A DNA stretch of 64,000 nt from Paenibacillus dokdonensis (GTDB lineage: Bacteria > Bacillota > Bacilli > Paenibacillales > Paenibacillaceae). The notes beneath the pieces are model-generated. The model did no database searches and was not told where the DNA came from. It worked only from the letters and a program-made list of their open reading frames with translations. The stretch is taken from NCBI RefSeq assembly GCF_004916975.1, contig NZ_STGQ01000001.1:2343939-2407938 (forward strand). The letters run 5' to 3'. Of this stretch, positions 24,520-33,728 are shown one piece after another. The translations under genes and the position numbers were made by a program. The number at the start of each line of letters is the position of its first letter. Positions within the stretch are counted from its first letter, which is position 1.

Positions 24520-26967
24520 ATGAAGCAAAATCGCAAATCATGGAGAAACGCAGGGATTGCGCTGGTAGCGGCCGGCGTAGTGGTGGCAGCAACAGTCCTT
24601 GCTTTAAGAGATAAGAATGGAAACGAGCAGACATCCGGAGGAGAGATTGCAATGAAACAAACCTACCAAAATCCGATGAAACTGGATCAGGAATGGGAGG
24701 ACTATGGGATAGGCGATCCCTATGTACTGAGATTCAACGGGAAGTATTACCTGTACTGCAGCACGAAGGATAGGAGGATCGGAATCAAATCGTGGAGCTC
24801 AGAGGACCTTATCCACTGGCAATATGAGGGGCTGGTAACGGAAGAACCTCTGACGGAAGGAGCCTATGCACCGGAAGTTGTTTACTGGAACGGATCCTTT
24901 TATATGTACACTTCTCCCGGCGGCAATGGGCATTATGTCCTGATAAGCGATAATCCGACGGGGCCTTTTAAAGTGGAAACCGACAATTTGGGATTAAGTA
25001 TCGACGGATCCGTGTTTATTGATGACGATGCGAAATGGTATTTTACGAACGCTGCATCCGGCGGCATTATGGCAAGCCTCATGGAGGATCCTTATACCAT
25101 CGGCCCTGGAGACAAGTTGAATACGTCATTAGGACATTGGACCGAGGGGTCCATGATCCTTAAGCGTCAGGGCCGTTATTTTATAACCTATACAGGGAAC
25201 CATGTCTTCAGCCGCGGATACCGCGTCAATTATGCGGTTGCTCACGACTCGCCAAACGGAATCTATACGATCCCGGAAAATAACCCTATCCTCATATCGA
25301 CCAAAGATGATTTTAACGGCTTAGGGCACAGTTCAACCGTGATGGGACCGGATATGGACTCCTATTATATCGTGTATCACAATCTGATTGGCAGGTCGGC
25401 TGAAGGCCCGCCGGTTCGGATGATGAATATAGATCGGCTGCTTTTTAATGGAGATAAGATGTCCGTTGCCGGCCCGACGTATGGGATGCCGGTACAAGCG
25501 CCCGAACGTCCTGCTTTTTATGACTATGTGGCGGGGGTGCCACGTGAAGACCATTGGGTACATCAAGCAACGCAGCAAAATAAAGAGACATGGATATCCA
25601 AGGATAGCACTAGCACTGGCAGCAAATTTACAGCTGAGTTTAATGCGGTGATCTCCGAACGGGGGGATCAGACGACTTCGGGCCCTCTCGCATTTGAGGC
25701 GCTGTTTTCTTATAAAAATGCAGATCAATTCCGTGGTATTCGGGTGGATGTGGAAACAAAAACGTTATCTTTATTTGAAATGGACCAAGGAAAGGAACGG
25801 GTCGTCCACACCGGGGATTTGCCGAAAGGTATGGATCTGACCAAGCATCATACCCTGCGGGTGGAATCGGATCAAGAGGGGACATTGGTTTATTGGGATG
25901 GACTGCTCCTGCTGAGCGACGAGCAAATGAAAGGGGAAGCCGGCGCAATCGGTTACCGCTGGTCAATGACTCTGAAACCGACTTTGAGCTACACGGCCTT
26001 TTCGAACGAAGCGGGAGGCAGCAGTGACCATAAGGTTCTTCACCCGCTTCCAGGAACGATGGAAGCCATTCATGGTATTCCGGGCGAGGAAGAGGGGCAG
26101 GCATTTTCCACGAATGATGAGAATACGCCGGATGGAAGCTACTCGGTAGCGCTTACGAAGGATGACTCGGAACTATCCTTTCCTGTTTATGTCAAGGAAG
26201 AAGGTACTTACCTGATCTCCGCGATGGTGGCAAAGGAAAGCGCGGGAAGCAAGCTGTCGGTTCAGGCAGGGGGCAAGCGCGCAGAGATCAAGTTAAAGGC
26301 AGAAGATTTCTCGAAAGAGTCGGAGTGGTCGAAGATTCCGTTGGCATCATTCCATCTCGGCGAAGGTCCACAATGGATATCCTTGTCAAAAGAAAAGGGG
26401 GAAGTATCCATCCGGTACATCGAAGCCAACAAAACAGTCCCTGCACCATCCTGGCAAACCGTCGAATTCACGGATCAATTCGGAAATTGGGATCTGAGCG
26501 GGGAACAAATAACGCTTCAATCGCAAGATCGGGAAGGCAAGCTGTTTGGCGGAGATCCGGGCTGGAGCGATTACGAAGTGAATTTTCAAATGACTCATAC
26601 GGAAGAGGCGCCGTCGAAAGCTGCTCTGCTGTTTAGAACATCCAATGAATCCGATTTCAAAGCTCAGGTAGCGGATTCGTTTATGGGGTACCAACTCTCC
26701 TTCAATAATGGGTTTATGAGACTGAACAGGATCAGTTACGAGGTAAACGAAGAGGTGGCATCAGAGCTCCTGGAGCTTGAAAATAACAAGGCCGTAAACA
26801 TCCGGGTACAGCTCAAAGGAGATGACATCAGCGTATTTATCGGCGACTCGAAAAATCCCTTATTAACCTGGACGGATCCCAATGCTTTCCTGACAGGACG
26901 TGTTGGATTGAGCACGGCATCGCAAGGCTGGTTGTTCTCGCCGATCACGGTCTCACCTATCAAATAG
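24520..26967 (+). CDS. Membrane-anchored GH43 glycosidase with C-terminal beta-sandwich domains
   Basis: 815 residues. An N-terminal hydrophobic helix (about 10-29) without an evident lipobox suggests an anchored or secreted enzyme. The GH43 five-bladed propeller is about residues 46-345: general base Asp66 in GIGDPYVL, pKa-modulating Asp162 in SIDGSVF and proton donor Glu209 in WTEGSMIL. Then follow a concanavalin-like region (about 365-505), a CBM-like beta region (about 515-640) and another LamG/DUF1080-like domain (about 645-815). The family comprises arabinanases, arabinofuranosidases, xylosidases and galactosidases. It begins four bases after the permease gene, so it should trim glycans outside the cell for that importer. 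Confidence 0.9.
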   Translation: MKQNRKSWRNAGIALVAAGVVVAATVLALRDKNGNEQTSGGEIAMKQTYQNPMKLDQEWEDYGIGDPYVLRFNGKYYLYCSTKDRRIGIKSWSSEDLIHWQYEGLVTEEPLTEGAYAPEVVYWNGSFYMYTSPGGNGHYVLISDNPTGPFKVETDNLGLSIDGSVFIDDDAKWYFTNAASGGIMASLMEDPYTIGPGDKLNTSLGHWTEGSMILKRQGRYFITYTGNHVFSRGYRVNYAVAHDSPNGIYTIPENNPILISTKDDFNGLGHSSTVMGPDMDSYYIVYHNLIGRSAEGPPVRMMNIDRLLFNGDKMSVAGPTYGMPVQAPERPAFYDYVAGVPREDHWVHQATQQNKETWISKDSTSTGSKFTAEFNAVISERGDQTTSGPLAFEALFSYKNADQFRGIRVDVETKTLSLFEMDQGKERVVHTGDLPKGMDLTKHHTLRVESDQEGTLVYWDGLLLLSDEQMKGEAGAIGYRWSMTLKPTLSYTAFSNEAGGSSDHKVLHPLPGTMEAIHGIPGEEEGQAFSTNDENTPDGSYSVALTKDDSELSFPVYVKEEGTYLISAMVAKESAGSKLSVQAGGKRAEIKLKAEDFSKESEWSKIPLASFHLGEGPQWISLSKEKGEVSIRYIEANKTVPAPSWQTVEFTDQFGNWDLSGEQITLQSQDREGKLFGGDPGWSDYEVNFQMTHTEEAPSKAALLFRTSNESDFKAQVADSFMGYQLSFNNGFMRLNRISYEVNEEVASELLELENNKAVNIRVQLKGDDISVFIGDSKNPLLTWTDPNAFLTGRVGLSTASQGWLFSPITVSPIK

Positions 26968-27034
26968 ACGAAAAGTGATCTGAAGATCTGCTCGAGATCA
27001 TCCGTGAATAAACATATCAAAAAGGAGGAGTAAC

Positions 27035-28003
27035 ATGTCACAGCAAACTTTCCATAATCCGATGCTTGCCAGAGGGGCTGATCCTTGGGTTATACAGCAT
27101 ACGGATGGGTTCTATTATATGTCCGTTACATTGCGTGACCGCATTGACCTTTGGCGGAGCCGGACTTTGACGGGCTTGGCTAATGCAAAGCCGACACCCA
27201 TATGGACGCCGGAGCCGGATGGCCCGTATTCGTATCGTTTATGGGCGCCGGAGCTGCACTTTATTGATGGAAGCTGGTACCTCTATTATACAGCCGATGA
27301 TGGCGCCGGCGATGAGACACGAAAAGTATGCGTTCTTCAACTAGCGGGAGATGACCCCATGCAGGATCCGTGGATCTTTAAGGGCGCTCTCAATACGGAA
27401 TTTTCCGGCCTAGACGGAACGGTGCTGCAGCATCATGGTGAATGGTATTTCTTCTATGCCGGATATGGACATTTCCCGGATTATGGATCAGCGATTTATG
27501 CCGCACGTATGGTCAATCCCTGGACCTTGACCGGATCGAATGTTCTGATTACGGCCCCGACTGATCCTTGGGAGAAACAGGGCGGAATGGCGATAAACGA
27601 GGGTCCTGTATTTTTGCGGCGCAACGGGCGGATATTTCTCATATTTTCCGCCAGCGCCACTTGGTCCGATGATTACTGTCTCGGGATGACGACGATTCAG
27701 GATTCGGAAGATTTATTGGATGCCTCGGCATGGACGAAGCATGAAGGTCCCGTGTTCGTCAAAAATCCCGGACAAGGAGTATACGCCCCTGGACATAATA
27801 GCTTTACCGTTTCGCCGGACGGATCGGAAGATTGGATAGCCTATCATGCCTATTCCTATTCCGAGTCCGAACAGGACCGTTCATCCGGAACACCGCGAAG
27901 TATGCGGATTCAGCGGTTTGGATGGAAAGAGGATGGAACGCCGGATTTTGGAGTTCCCCTTTCTACTGAAGATCCTATTCCTTTGCCTGCTGGAGAGGAG
28001 TAG
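27035..28003 (+). CDS. Cytoplasmic GH43 glycosidase (arabinanase/arabinofuranosidase type)
   Basis: 322 residues behind AAAGGAGGAG. A single GH43 domain with no signal peptide: Asp16 in GADPWVI, Asp127 in GLDGTVL and Glu189 in INEGPVF take the three catalytic positions. The compact form resembles exo-acting alpha-1,5-L-arabinofuranosidases. As last gene of the importer operon it should split the imported oligosaccharide inside the cell. A terminator follows at once. The exact sugar cannot be stated from sequence. Confidence 0.9.
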   Translation: MSQQTFHNPMLARGADPWVIQHTDGFYYMSVTLRDRIDLWRSRTLTGLANAKPTPIWTPEPDGPYSYRLWAPELHFIDGSWYLYYTADDGAGDETRKVCVLQLAGDDPMQDPWIFKGALNTEFSGLDGTVLQHHGEWYFFYAGYGHFPDYGSAIYAARMVNPWTLTGSNVLITAPTDPWEKQGGMAINEGPVFLRRNGRIFLIFSASATWSDDYCLGMTTIQDSEDLLDASAWTKHEGPVFVKNPGQGVYAPGHNSFTVSPDGSEDWIAYHAYSYSESEQDRSSGTPRSMRIQRFGWKEDGTPDFGVPLSTEDPIPLPAGEE

Positions 28004-28015
28004 AGCAGTTGTATG

Positions 28016-28052
28016 CCCGGGCAAGCCAACGGCTTGTCCGGGTTTTCTTGTC
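28016..28052 (+). terminator. Rho-independent terminator of the glycan operon
   Basis: CCCGGGCAAGCC (28016-28027) pairs with GGCTTGTCCGGG (28031-28042), one G-T pair, loop AAC, then TTTTCTTG. Confidence 0.85.
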
Positions 28053-28228
28053 TTTTTGATTGGATGTTGGCTCATATTTAGAATTCATCCAAAAGTTTGC
28101 AGAAATCGAGGGTTCCATCTGTAATAATGGGTAATAACTTATCGTTGATCAAAAGACAGTGGTGGATGCTGTTTTGCTGATCATATAGTATATAGACTAT
28201 AGACCCGTGTTCGAAAGGAGCGATCCTA

Positions 28229-28849
28229 TTGAAAAGTCGATATTATAATTGGATAAAAGCACCAATTGTTGTTATGGTTATTATTCTTACCGCTTGTACA
28301 AGCGAAACCGAGCCTGCCGCTACTCCAGAAGCTGAATCGGTTTCGCTTCCTTCATCCGAGCAGGAGCCATCCGAAGATGCAACTCGCCCAGAAACCAAGA
28401 GCTTTGAAATGATGACGGCTGAGGGAAATCAGTCATTGCAGGCGGTTCTCCAGCAGGGTAAAGGATTTTCCTTGTATGTCTTTGAAAAATTTGCATTGGA
28501 TGCAGATGCGGGCCGCTTATCGTTAAGCAGCAATCCGGATTATTATGTAGACATTGAACCGCTGCCTTCCGATTATGATTTGGCAAAGCTTAAAGCTGCG
28601 GGCAAGGAAGAATTGAGTCGAGTTGGTGAGGTGTCTGATTATAGCGGCGAATTGGTTGAACATCCTCTGGGTTCCGCGGATCTCTATCTTCAAGTTTCCG
28701 GAGAAAAAGGAATCAGCGATTATCTGGTGTGGGCATCAGAATCAGGAGATGCATTTCTGTTCCGCCTCCATAATCCGAAAGGGGAGGAGGCTTCCGATTT
28801 CGCCGGACCGGTTCTTGTTTCCCTATCTACCGTACAACGCAATACGTAG
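28229..28849 (+). CDS. Uncharacterised lipoprotein
   Basis: 206 residues from TTG 28229 behind AAAGGAGCGATCC. The signal peptide ends at lipobox LTAC (Cys23), followed by an acidic Glu/Pro/Ser-rich linker of about 35 residues and a globular domain of about 140 residues (LYVFEKFALDADAGRLSLSS, then DYYVDIEPLP). I recognise no family; the tethered-domain layout suggests a surface protein. Flanked upstream by a terminator and downstream by a broken phosphoesterase gene. Confidence 0.8.
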   Translation: MKSRYYNWIKAPIVVMVIILTACTSETEPAATPEAESVSLPSSEQEPSEDATRPETKSFEMMTAEGNQSLQAVLQQGKGFSLYVFEKFALDADAGRLSLSSNPDYYVDIEPLPSDYDLAKLKAAGKEELSRVGEVSDYSGELVEHPLGSADLYLQVSGEKGISDYLVWASESGDAFLFRLHNPKGEEASDFAGPVLVSLSTVQRNT

Positions 28850-29111
28850 CTTAAAAGCCATAACAACTGCGCCGATGGTTCTTATTTTATTGAGCAATAG
28901 ACTGTAGGAAGACATTCAAAAAAGCCACAGGCAAAGAGCATGATTCCAACAATCGTCAGTCATATATTCCCTCAGAGTGATCGTCTAACTAATTGCAAAG
29001 AACTCGGTGACCATTCGATGGATGTGCAGCTGCCCAAGCCCTGGCATAAAGCCAGTTGAAAATGCTGCAAAAGCCAAGATATAATCGATTTTGGATAGAA
29101 ATCTTGTGTAG

Positions 29112-29347
29112 GGCGATGTGATGGACACGTTCGTCGGTCATGACCACTCAAAAGATTACAGCATCCGTCTCAGTAATGGAAGGTAACCCGTTACGTCAGC
29201 TATGCCGATGGTGTGCGTACGGATCGGTTTCCACAGGGAGCAAGGATCATTCGACTATACGCAGGCGAACGGCATTTCGAGACATGGATCTGTAAAAGTG
29301 ATGGAATTATCGCGAAAATGTCCTTGCATGAGCTGGATGAACGGTAA
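29112..29347 (+). pseudogene. Metallophosphoesterase remnant
   Basis: One frame reads GDVMDTFVGHDHSKDYS, the GHDH metal-binding motif of calcineurin-like phosphoesterases in the context usual for this family, and then meets a stop. A second frame resumes as RFPQGARIIRLYAGERHFET and ends at TAA 29345-29347. These are the C-terminal landmarks of a family protein about 300 residues long; the N-terminal two thirds are gone or unreadable. The rest of the 28850-29418 gap shows no other gene. The intact EEP-type hydrolase follows directly. Confidence 0.75.
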
Positions 29348-29418
29348 GAATGGAACTAAAGTTGATGCAGCGCTGCACGCTGTATCAAACCTATAAGTCA
29401 TGACGGGAGGTATAGGAT

Positions 29419-30150
29419 ATGGCTGAGGCGGTGAGCACTACTGTGATGTCTTACAATATCCATCACGGCGTCGGTCTGGATGATCGGCTAAGCTTGCAAA
29501 TAATTGCGAATGTCATCCGTGAATCCGGCGCCGAAATTATCGGCCTTCAGGAAGTTGACCGATTTTACGGGAGACGTAGCGATGATAAAGACCAGGCAGC
29601 GGAATTAGCAGGCATGCTCGGCTACCACTATGCATACGGCGCCAATCTTGATTTGCAGCCTGAGGAAGGACGGGCGAACAACCGTCAATATGGGAGTGCG
29701 ATATTAAGCAAGCATCCGATTCTTCAGTCTGAGAACACATTGCTCAGCAGCTTCGAAGACGAGCAGCGCGGTGTTCTGCACGCCGTTGTAAACCTACGGG
29801 GTGTCCAGGTGAATGTGTTTAATACGCATCTTGGCCTCGATGCCACGAGCAGAACGGTACAAGCGCAGGAAATGACCGAACTTGCATCCGCCACTCAGGG
29901 ACCGAAGATTTTAATGGGTGATTTTAATACGGAACCGGATAGTGCAGAACTTCAGGTGCTGTTAGATAACGGTATATTTGTGGACAGCTTTCAAGGCATT
30001 GAAGATGCTTTTACCTTTCCGGCAGGCGATCCGTTTGAAAAAATCGATTACATTTTAACCTCGCCTGCAATTCAGCATTCGAATCAGCGAGTGATTCATT
30101 CGGAAGCCTCGGATCACCTGCCAATCACGGCCGGTTTGATATTTGAGTGA
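29419..30150 (+). CDS. Endonuclease/exonuclease/phosphatase family hydrolase
   Basis: 243 residues, ribosome site GGGAGG before ATG 29419. EEP fold landmarks in order: VMSYNIHHG near residue 9, IIGLQEVDR near 40 (metal Glu), FNTHLGLD near 135, MGDFNTEPDS near 165 and SDHLPITAGL (His) at the end. It is a metal-dependent phosphodiesterase or phosphomonoesterase; nucleic acid, inositol phosphate or sphingomyelin-like substrates are all possible in the family. No signal peptide. A phosphoesterase remnant lies just upstream, so the locus may once have had two phosphohydrolases. Confidence 0.9.
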   Translation: MAEAVSTTVMSYNIHHGVGLDDRLSLQIIANVIRESGAEIIGLQEVDRFYGRRSDDKDQAAELAGMLGYHYAYGANLDLQPEEGRANNRQYGSAILSKHPILQSENTLLSSFEDEQRGVLHAVVNLRGVQVNVFNTHLGLDATSRTVQAQEMTELASATQGPKILMGDFNTEPDSAELQVLLDNGIFVDSFQGIEDAFTFPAGDPFEKIDYILTSPAIQHSNQRVIHSEASDHLPITAGLIFE

Positions 30151-30378
30151 TAGGAATGAATGACCAGCGCACCTGGAGAACACAATCAATGGCTTATTTC
30201 CCGCAGTGGAGATAGGCTATTTTAATTTCTCGCGGATGTTTCCGGCGACAAGAACATGTCGGCAGGTTTATCATGTCACAGATGGCAATCGTAGTGATCA
30301 GAAATCTTTACCGCAACAAAATGTATATCAGAAGCGTCTATTCATCATGCATAGAAAGACAACAGGGGTGAAACAACG

Positions 30379-32670
30379 GTGAAACAGATGCAAGTAAAAT
30401 TTATGACAATATTCGGTGCCGTTCTCGGTTCGATGCTCGTATGGGCAGGAAGTGCGGCTGCGGAAGCACGGTTTACCGATCTGCAGCATTCGAAATGGGC
30501 AGAAGATGGCATCACCTATATGGCGAAAAGGGGAACGGTTGCCGGATACGGTAATGGAAGGTTTATGCCAGAGAGAAACGTAACGAGAGCGCAATCCGTC
30601 ACTTTTATGGTGCGGGAGCTCTATTCGCAGGAGCTGCAGCAAGCAGCCAAAGGCATGACCTATTCAGATGTGCAATCAACCCATCCTTTTTATCTGGAAA
30701 TCGCCATCGCGGCAAAACACGGACTTGCCAGTGGATTTCCTGACGGCACTTTCCATCCGGATGCACCGATAAGCCGCGCAGAGACAGCGGCTTTCCTTAC
30801 ACGTGCTTATTCTCTTGCGGAAGGCAAACAGCCCGTGAGATTGAAGGATACTGCCCAGCATTGGGCGGCAGCGCCTATTCTGATCATGAGCTCCAACGGA
30901 TTGATCGGTGGATATACGGACGGCACCTATCGGCCGGATCGACCTGTCACGCGGGCAGAGTTTACCGTATTTATGACGCGGGTGATTCGATTCGAGCGTC
31001 AGGCAGCCATTCAGGCGCATGATTGGGATAAGCTGATGTCCTATATGACCGTCAGCGAGCAAGTTGGTCAAATGCTCATGCCTGACATTCGGCAGTGGAA
31101 CGGTCAAGTGACAACGACCGTCAATGACGGGCTGAAACGCAGCATCCATGATCATGATTTGGGCGGTCTGATCCTTTTTGACAAAAATATTGTAGACATG
31201 CGGCAGGTCACAACGCTCACGCATGATATGCAAATGGAATCAGGCGACATTCCACTGTTTCTTGGCATTGACCAGGAGGGAGGCGTTGTGAAGCGTATCC
31301 CCGGCGGGACGAATCTGCCAGGCCAAATGGCGCTTGGCGCAACCGGAGATGCAGCGCTGGCCGAAACGGCCGGAAGATTGACCGGGGAGGAACTGAAGGC
31401 GCTTGGTCTGCAGGTCAATTTTGCCCCGGTACTCGATATTAACAGCAATCCGGACAACCCGATTATCGGGATGCGTTCGTTTGGCTCGAATGCGGACTTG
31501 GTAGCTCGGCTTGGTCTCGCTAGCATAAAAGGGCTGCGGCAAACAGGGGTCATCGCGGCAGTCAAGCATTTTCCAGGGCATGGCGACACGGCGGTAGACT
31601 CCCATCTGGGAATGCCGGTGCTTAACCATAACCGCGAACGGCTCGATGCGGTAGAACTGAAACCTTTTAAGGCTGCAATCGATAACGGAGTAGAGATGAT
31701 CATGACGGCTCATATTGCTTTTCCCGCCGTAGATAACGAACATGTCATTTCGCTCAAGGACGGAAGCAGCGTGCCGATTCCTGCCACATTATCCAAGAAG
31801 GTGCTGACCGGACTGCTTCGGGACGAGCTGGGATATCAAGGCATCATCATTTCCGATGCCTTCACCATGGATGCGATCGCACAGCATTTTGGGGAAAATA
31901 AAGCGGTAGTGCGGGCAGTCTCCGCAGGCGTTGATATTATCCTCATGCCGCAAGATCCGGCAGCTGCGCATCAAACGCTGGTGAATGCGGTGAGGAACGG
32001 AACAATCCCGGCCGAAAACATTCATGCCTCAGTGAAACGCATATTGGAGATGAAATCCAAATACGGTTTGTTTGACCGTAGCGATAACCTTGCGCAAAAG
32101 CTGTCTGCGCTTAACGGTGTCATCGGTTCCGAGGAGCATCGGAAGGTGGAGCGGGAAATCGCCGAACGAGCGGTCACCTTATTGGCCGGCCGCGATGGAA
32201 CAAATCCGGACCAAATTCAGCAAGGCGACCGGGTCGTTATTGCAGCAGCCGACGCAGAACAGGCGAAGCAGCTTGAGAAACAGCTGATACAAGCAGCGAA
32301 TAACCTATCGTTAAAGACGGAAATTACCGTTATCGGCCAAGGTAAAACGAATGCGGCGCTTCAGGTAATGGATAAGGCAGATTACGTCATCCTGGCTTCT
32401 TACCAGTTCCGTAACGTGGCCAGTCAGTTTGGTTGGACCGATTATCAAACGCTGATCGATGAGATGAACAGACAGAATAAGCGATATACACTGGTATCAC
32501 TAGGCAACCCGTATGAGACAATCTTTCTAAAAAATGTGCGTTCGGGGGTTGCAGTTTATGGAAAGCAGGAGGCAAATACAGCAGCCGGTATCAAAGCACT
32601 GCTCGGTAAACTGAAAGCTGGGGGCGTGTTGCCAGTGGCCACAGGTCAGAGCATGGTTAGTGGTCATTAA
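30379..32670 (+). CDS. SLH-domain cell-wall-attached NagZ-type GH3 beta-N-acetylhexosaminidase
   Basis: 763 residues from GTG 30379. Signal peptide (about 1-29), then three SLH repeats (about 30-85, 93-150, 155-210) with the GYGNGRFMPERNVTRAQ, GFPDGTFHPDAPISRAE and GYTDGTYRPDRPVTRAE signatures, which bind pyruvylated cell-wall polymer. The catalytic GH3 domain shows FLGIDQEGGVVKRI near 295 and the NagZ-specific KHFPGHGDT at 396-404 with DSH at 407-409 (general acid/base His), then IISDAFTMDAI with the nucleophile Asp. NagZ enzymes remove N-acetylglucosamine from muropeptides; wall anchoring points to peptidoglycan turnover outside the cell. It may have an extra C-terminal domain (about 600-763), as in Bacillus NagZ. 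Confidence 0.92.
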   Translation: MKQMQVKFMTIFGAVLGSMLVWAGSAAAEARFTDLQHSKWAEDGITYMAKRGTVAGYGNGRFMPERNVTRAQSVTFMVRELYSQELQQAAKGMTYSDVQSTHPFYLEIAIAAKHGLASGFPDGTFHPDAPISRAETAAFLTRAYSLAEGKQPVRLKDTAQHWAAAPILIMSSNGLIGGYTDGTYRPDRPVTRAEFTVFMTRVIRFERQAAIQAHDWDKLMSYMTVSEQVGQMLMPDIRQWNGQVTTTVNDGLKRSIHDHDLGGLILFDKNIVDMRQVTTLTHDMQMESGDIPLFLGIDQEGGVVKRIPGGTNLPGQMALGATGDAALAETAGRLTGEELKALGLQVNFAPVLDINSNPDNPIIGMRSFGSNADLVARLGLASIKGLRQTGVIAAVKHFPGHGDTAVDSHLGMPVLNHNRERLDAVELKPFKAAIDNGVEMIMTAHIAFPAVDNEHVISLKDGSSVPIPATLSKKVLTGLLRDELGYQGIIISDAFTMDAIAQHFGENKAVVRAVSAGVDIILMPQDPAAAHQTLVNAVRNGTIPAENIHASVKRILEMKSKYGLFDRSDNLAQKLSALNGVIGSEEHRKVEREIAERAVTLLAGRDGTNPDQIQQGDRVVIAAADAEQAKQLEKQLIQAANNLSLKTEITVIGQGKTNAALQVMDKADYVILASYQFRNVASQFGWTDYQTLIDEMNRQNKRYTLVSLGNPYETIFLKNVRSGVAVYGKQEANTAAGIKALLGKLKAGGVLPVATGQSMVSGH

Positions 32671-32710
32671 CTCACCCAGATGTAAGCAAACAAAAATATG
32701 TATCTAAAAA

Positions 32711-32742
32711 TAAGTCGCGCGAATGCGCGGTTTATTTTTTTT
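32711..32742 (+). terminator. Rho-independent terminator
   Basis: CGCGC (32716-32720) GAAT GCGCG (32725-32729) with flanking A/T pairs, followed by a long T-run. Confidence 0.75.
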
Positions 32743-32863
32743 GGAAATACGATCGATGGAAGCTCTCATAATCGGGTTCTCTAACGAATCGTTTGTTGTA
32801 TGGTGGGGATGGAAGCAGGGCAACCTAATTGCTGGAAATCATGTGAACGGAGGGAATGCATGC

Positions 32864-33592
32864 GTGGATTTTTTCAATGGCCAAGACTCATTGACGGTAA
32901 TCGAATGGATTATGCGAAGCATTGTAGCATTTATTTTTCTAATCATTGCTGCCAAAATGATGGGTCAGCGTTCCATCTCAGGACTCAGGTTCCTTGATTT
33001 CATTATCGCGCTTGTGCTCGGCAATATTATTGCCCATCCGCTCTCAGACGAGCATCTTGGGTTAAAAGGGGCCATCGTTTCGACCTTTTCGATTGTCTTT
33101 CTATACGTAGCCGCAGTCTGGCTCAGTCTGAAGATCCCGCTCCTCAAACATTTTTTTGACCCGCCGGCAATCCCACTTGTCCAGGATGGGAAACTTAATT
33201 ATCCTAACCTATCGAAAGCAAAGCTGCCTATAGAATACTTGTACGCCGAGCTGCGGAAATCCAATGTAGAGGACATTTCTAAAGTCGCCTTTGCAGCATG
33301 GGAGCCAGGCGGTACGTTATCTGTATTCCTAAACACAGCTTACCAGCCCGTAACACCGGCAGACCTGAAATTAACCACTCAGCCCTTCAATCTAACCAAA
33401 CCGATTATTACGGACGGCCACATGGTACATGCGTTACTGCGCGAGATCGGAAAGGACCCCGTATGGCTGGAAACGGAAATACGGCCCCATGAAATAAATA
33501 ACGTCATCTTGGCAACGGTCGACAGCAAGTTAACTGTACAAGTGCATGAAATTCGGGAACCAAGGACACCAAAAAGGGAGGTCGACCAGTAA
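32864..33592 (+). CDS. DUF421 (YetF/YdfR-type) membrane protein
   Basis: 242 residues from GTG 32864, nine bases after GGAGGG; an open frame reaches back to 32723 but would begin inside the preceding terminator. Three N-terminal membrane helices (IMRSIVAFIFLIIAAKMMGQ, LRFLDFIIALVLGNIIAHPL, ISTF-type helix near 65-90) and a cytoplasmic domain with IPLVQDGKLNYPNLSKAKLP. DUF421 proteins such as YetF and SpoVAF-associated relatives occur in many sporeformers; function is poorly known, with some members linked to spore membrane complexes. Single-gene unit. Confidence 0.85.
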   Translation: MDFFNGQDSLTVIEWIMRSIVAFIFLIIAAKMMGQRSISGLRFLDFIIALVLGNIIAHPLSDEHLGLKGAIVSTFSIVFLYVAAVWLSLKIPLLKHFFDPPAIPLVQDGKLNYPNLSKAKLPIEYLYAELRKSNVEDISKVAFAAWEPGGTLSVFLNTAYQPVTPADLKLTTQPFNLTKPIITDGHMVHALLREIGKDPVWLETEIRPHEINNVILATVDSKLTVQVHEIREPRTPKREVDQ

Positions 33593-33728
33593 GTTCTGGT
33601 GTCCTCCTAATATAACCGGGTAGGATGGTTATTTCATGTAAGAAATGAAATGACCGGCGATACCATGTGTTTCCATATTACCCGAAAATATAGGGTGGCT
33701 TTTCGTTTGTGCTAAGCGTCAGCAGGCG

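Noticed and set aside
32723..32863. In-frame N-terminal extension of the DUF421 protein
   Set aside because: It would begin inside the preceding terminator and lacks a ribosome site, whereas GTG 32864 has GGAGGG at good spacing.
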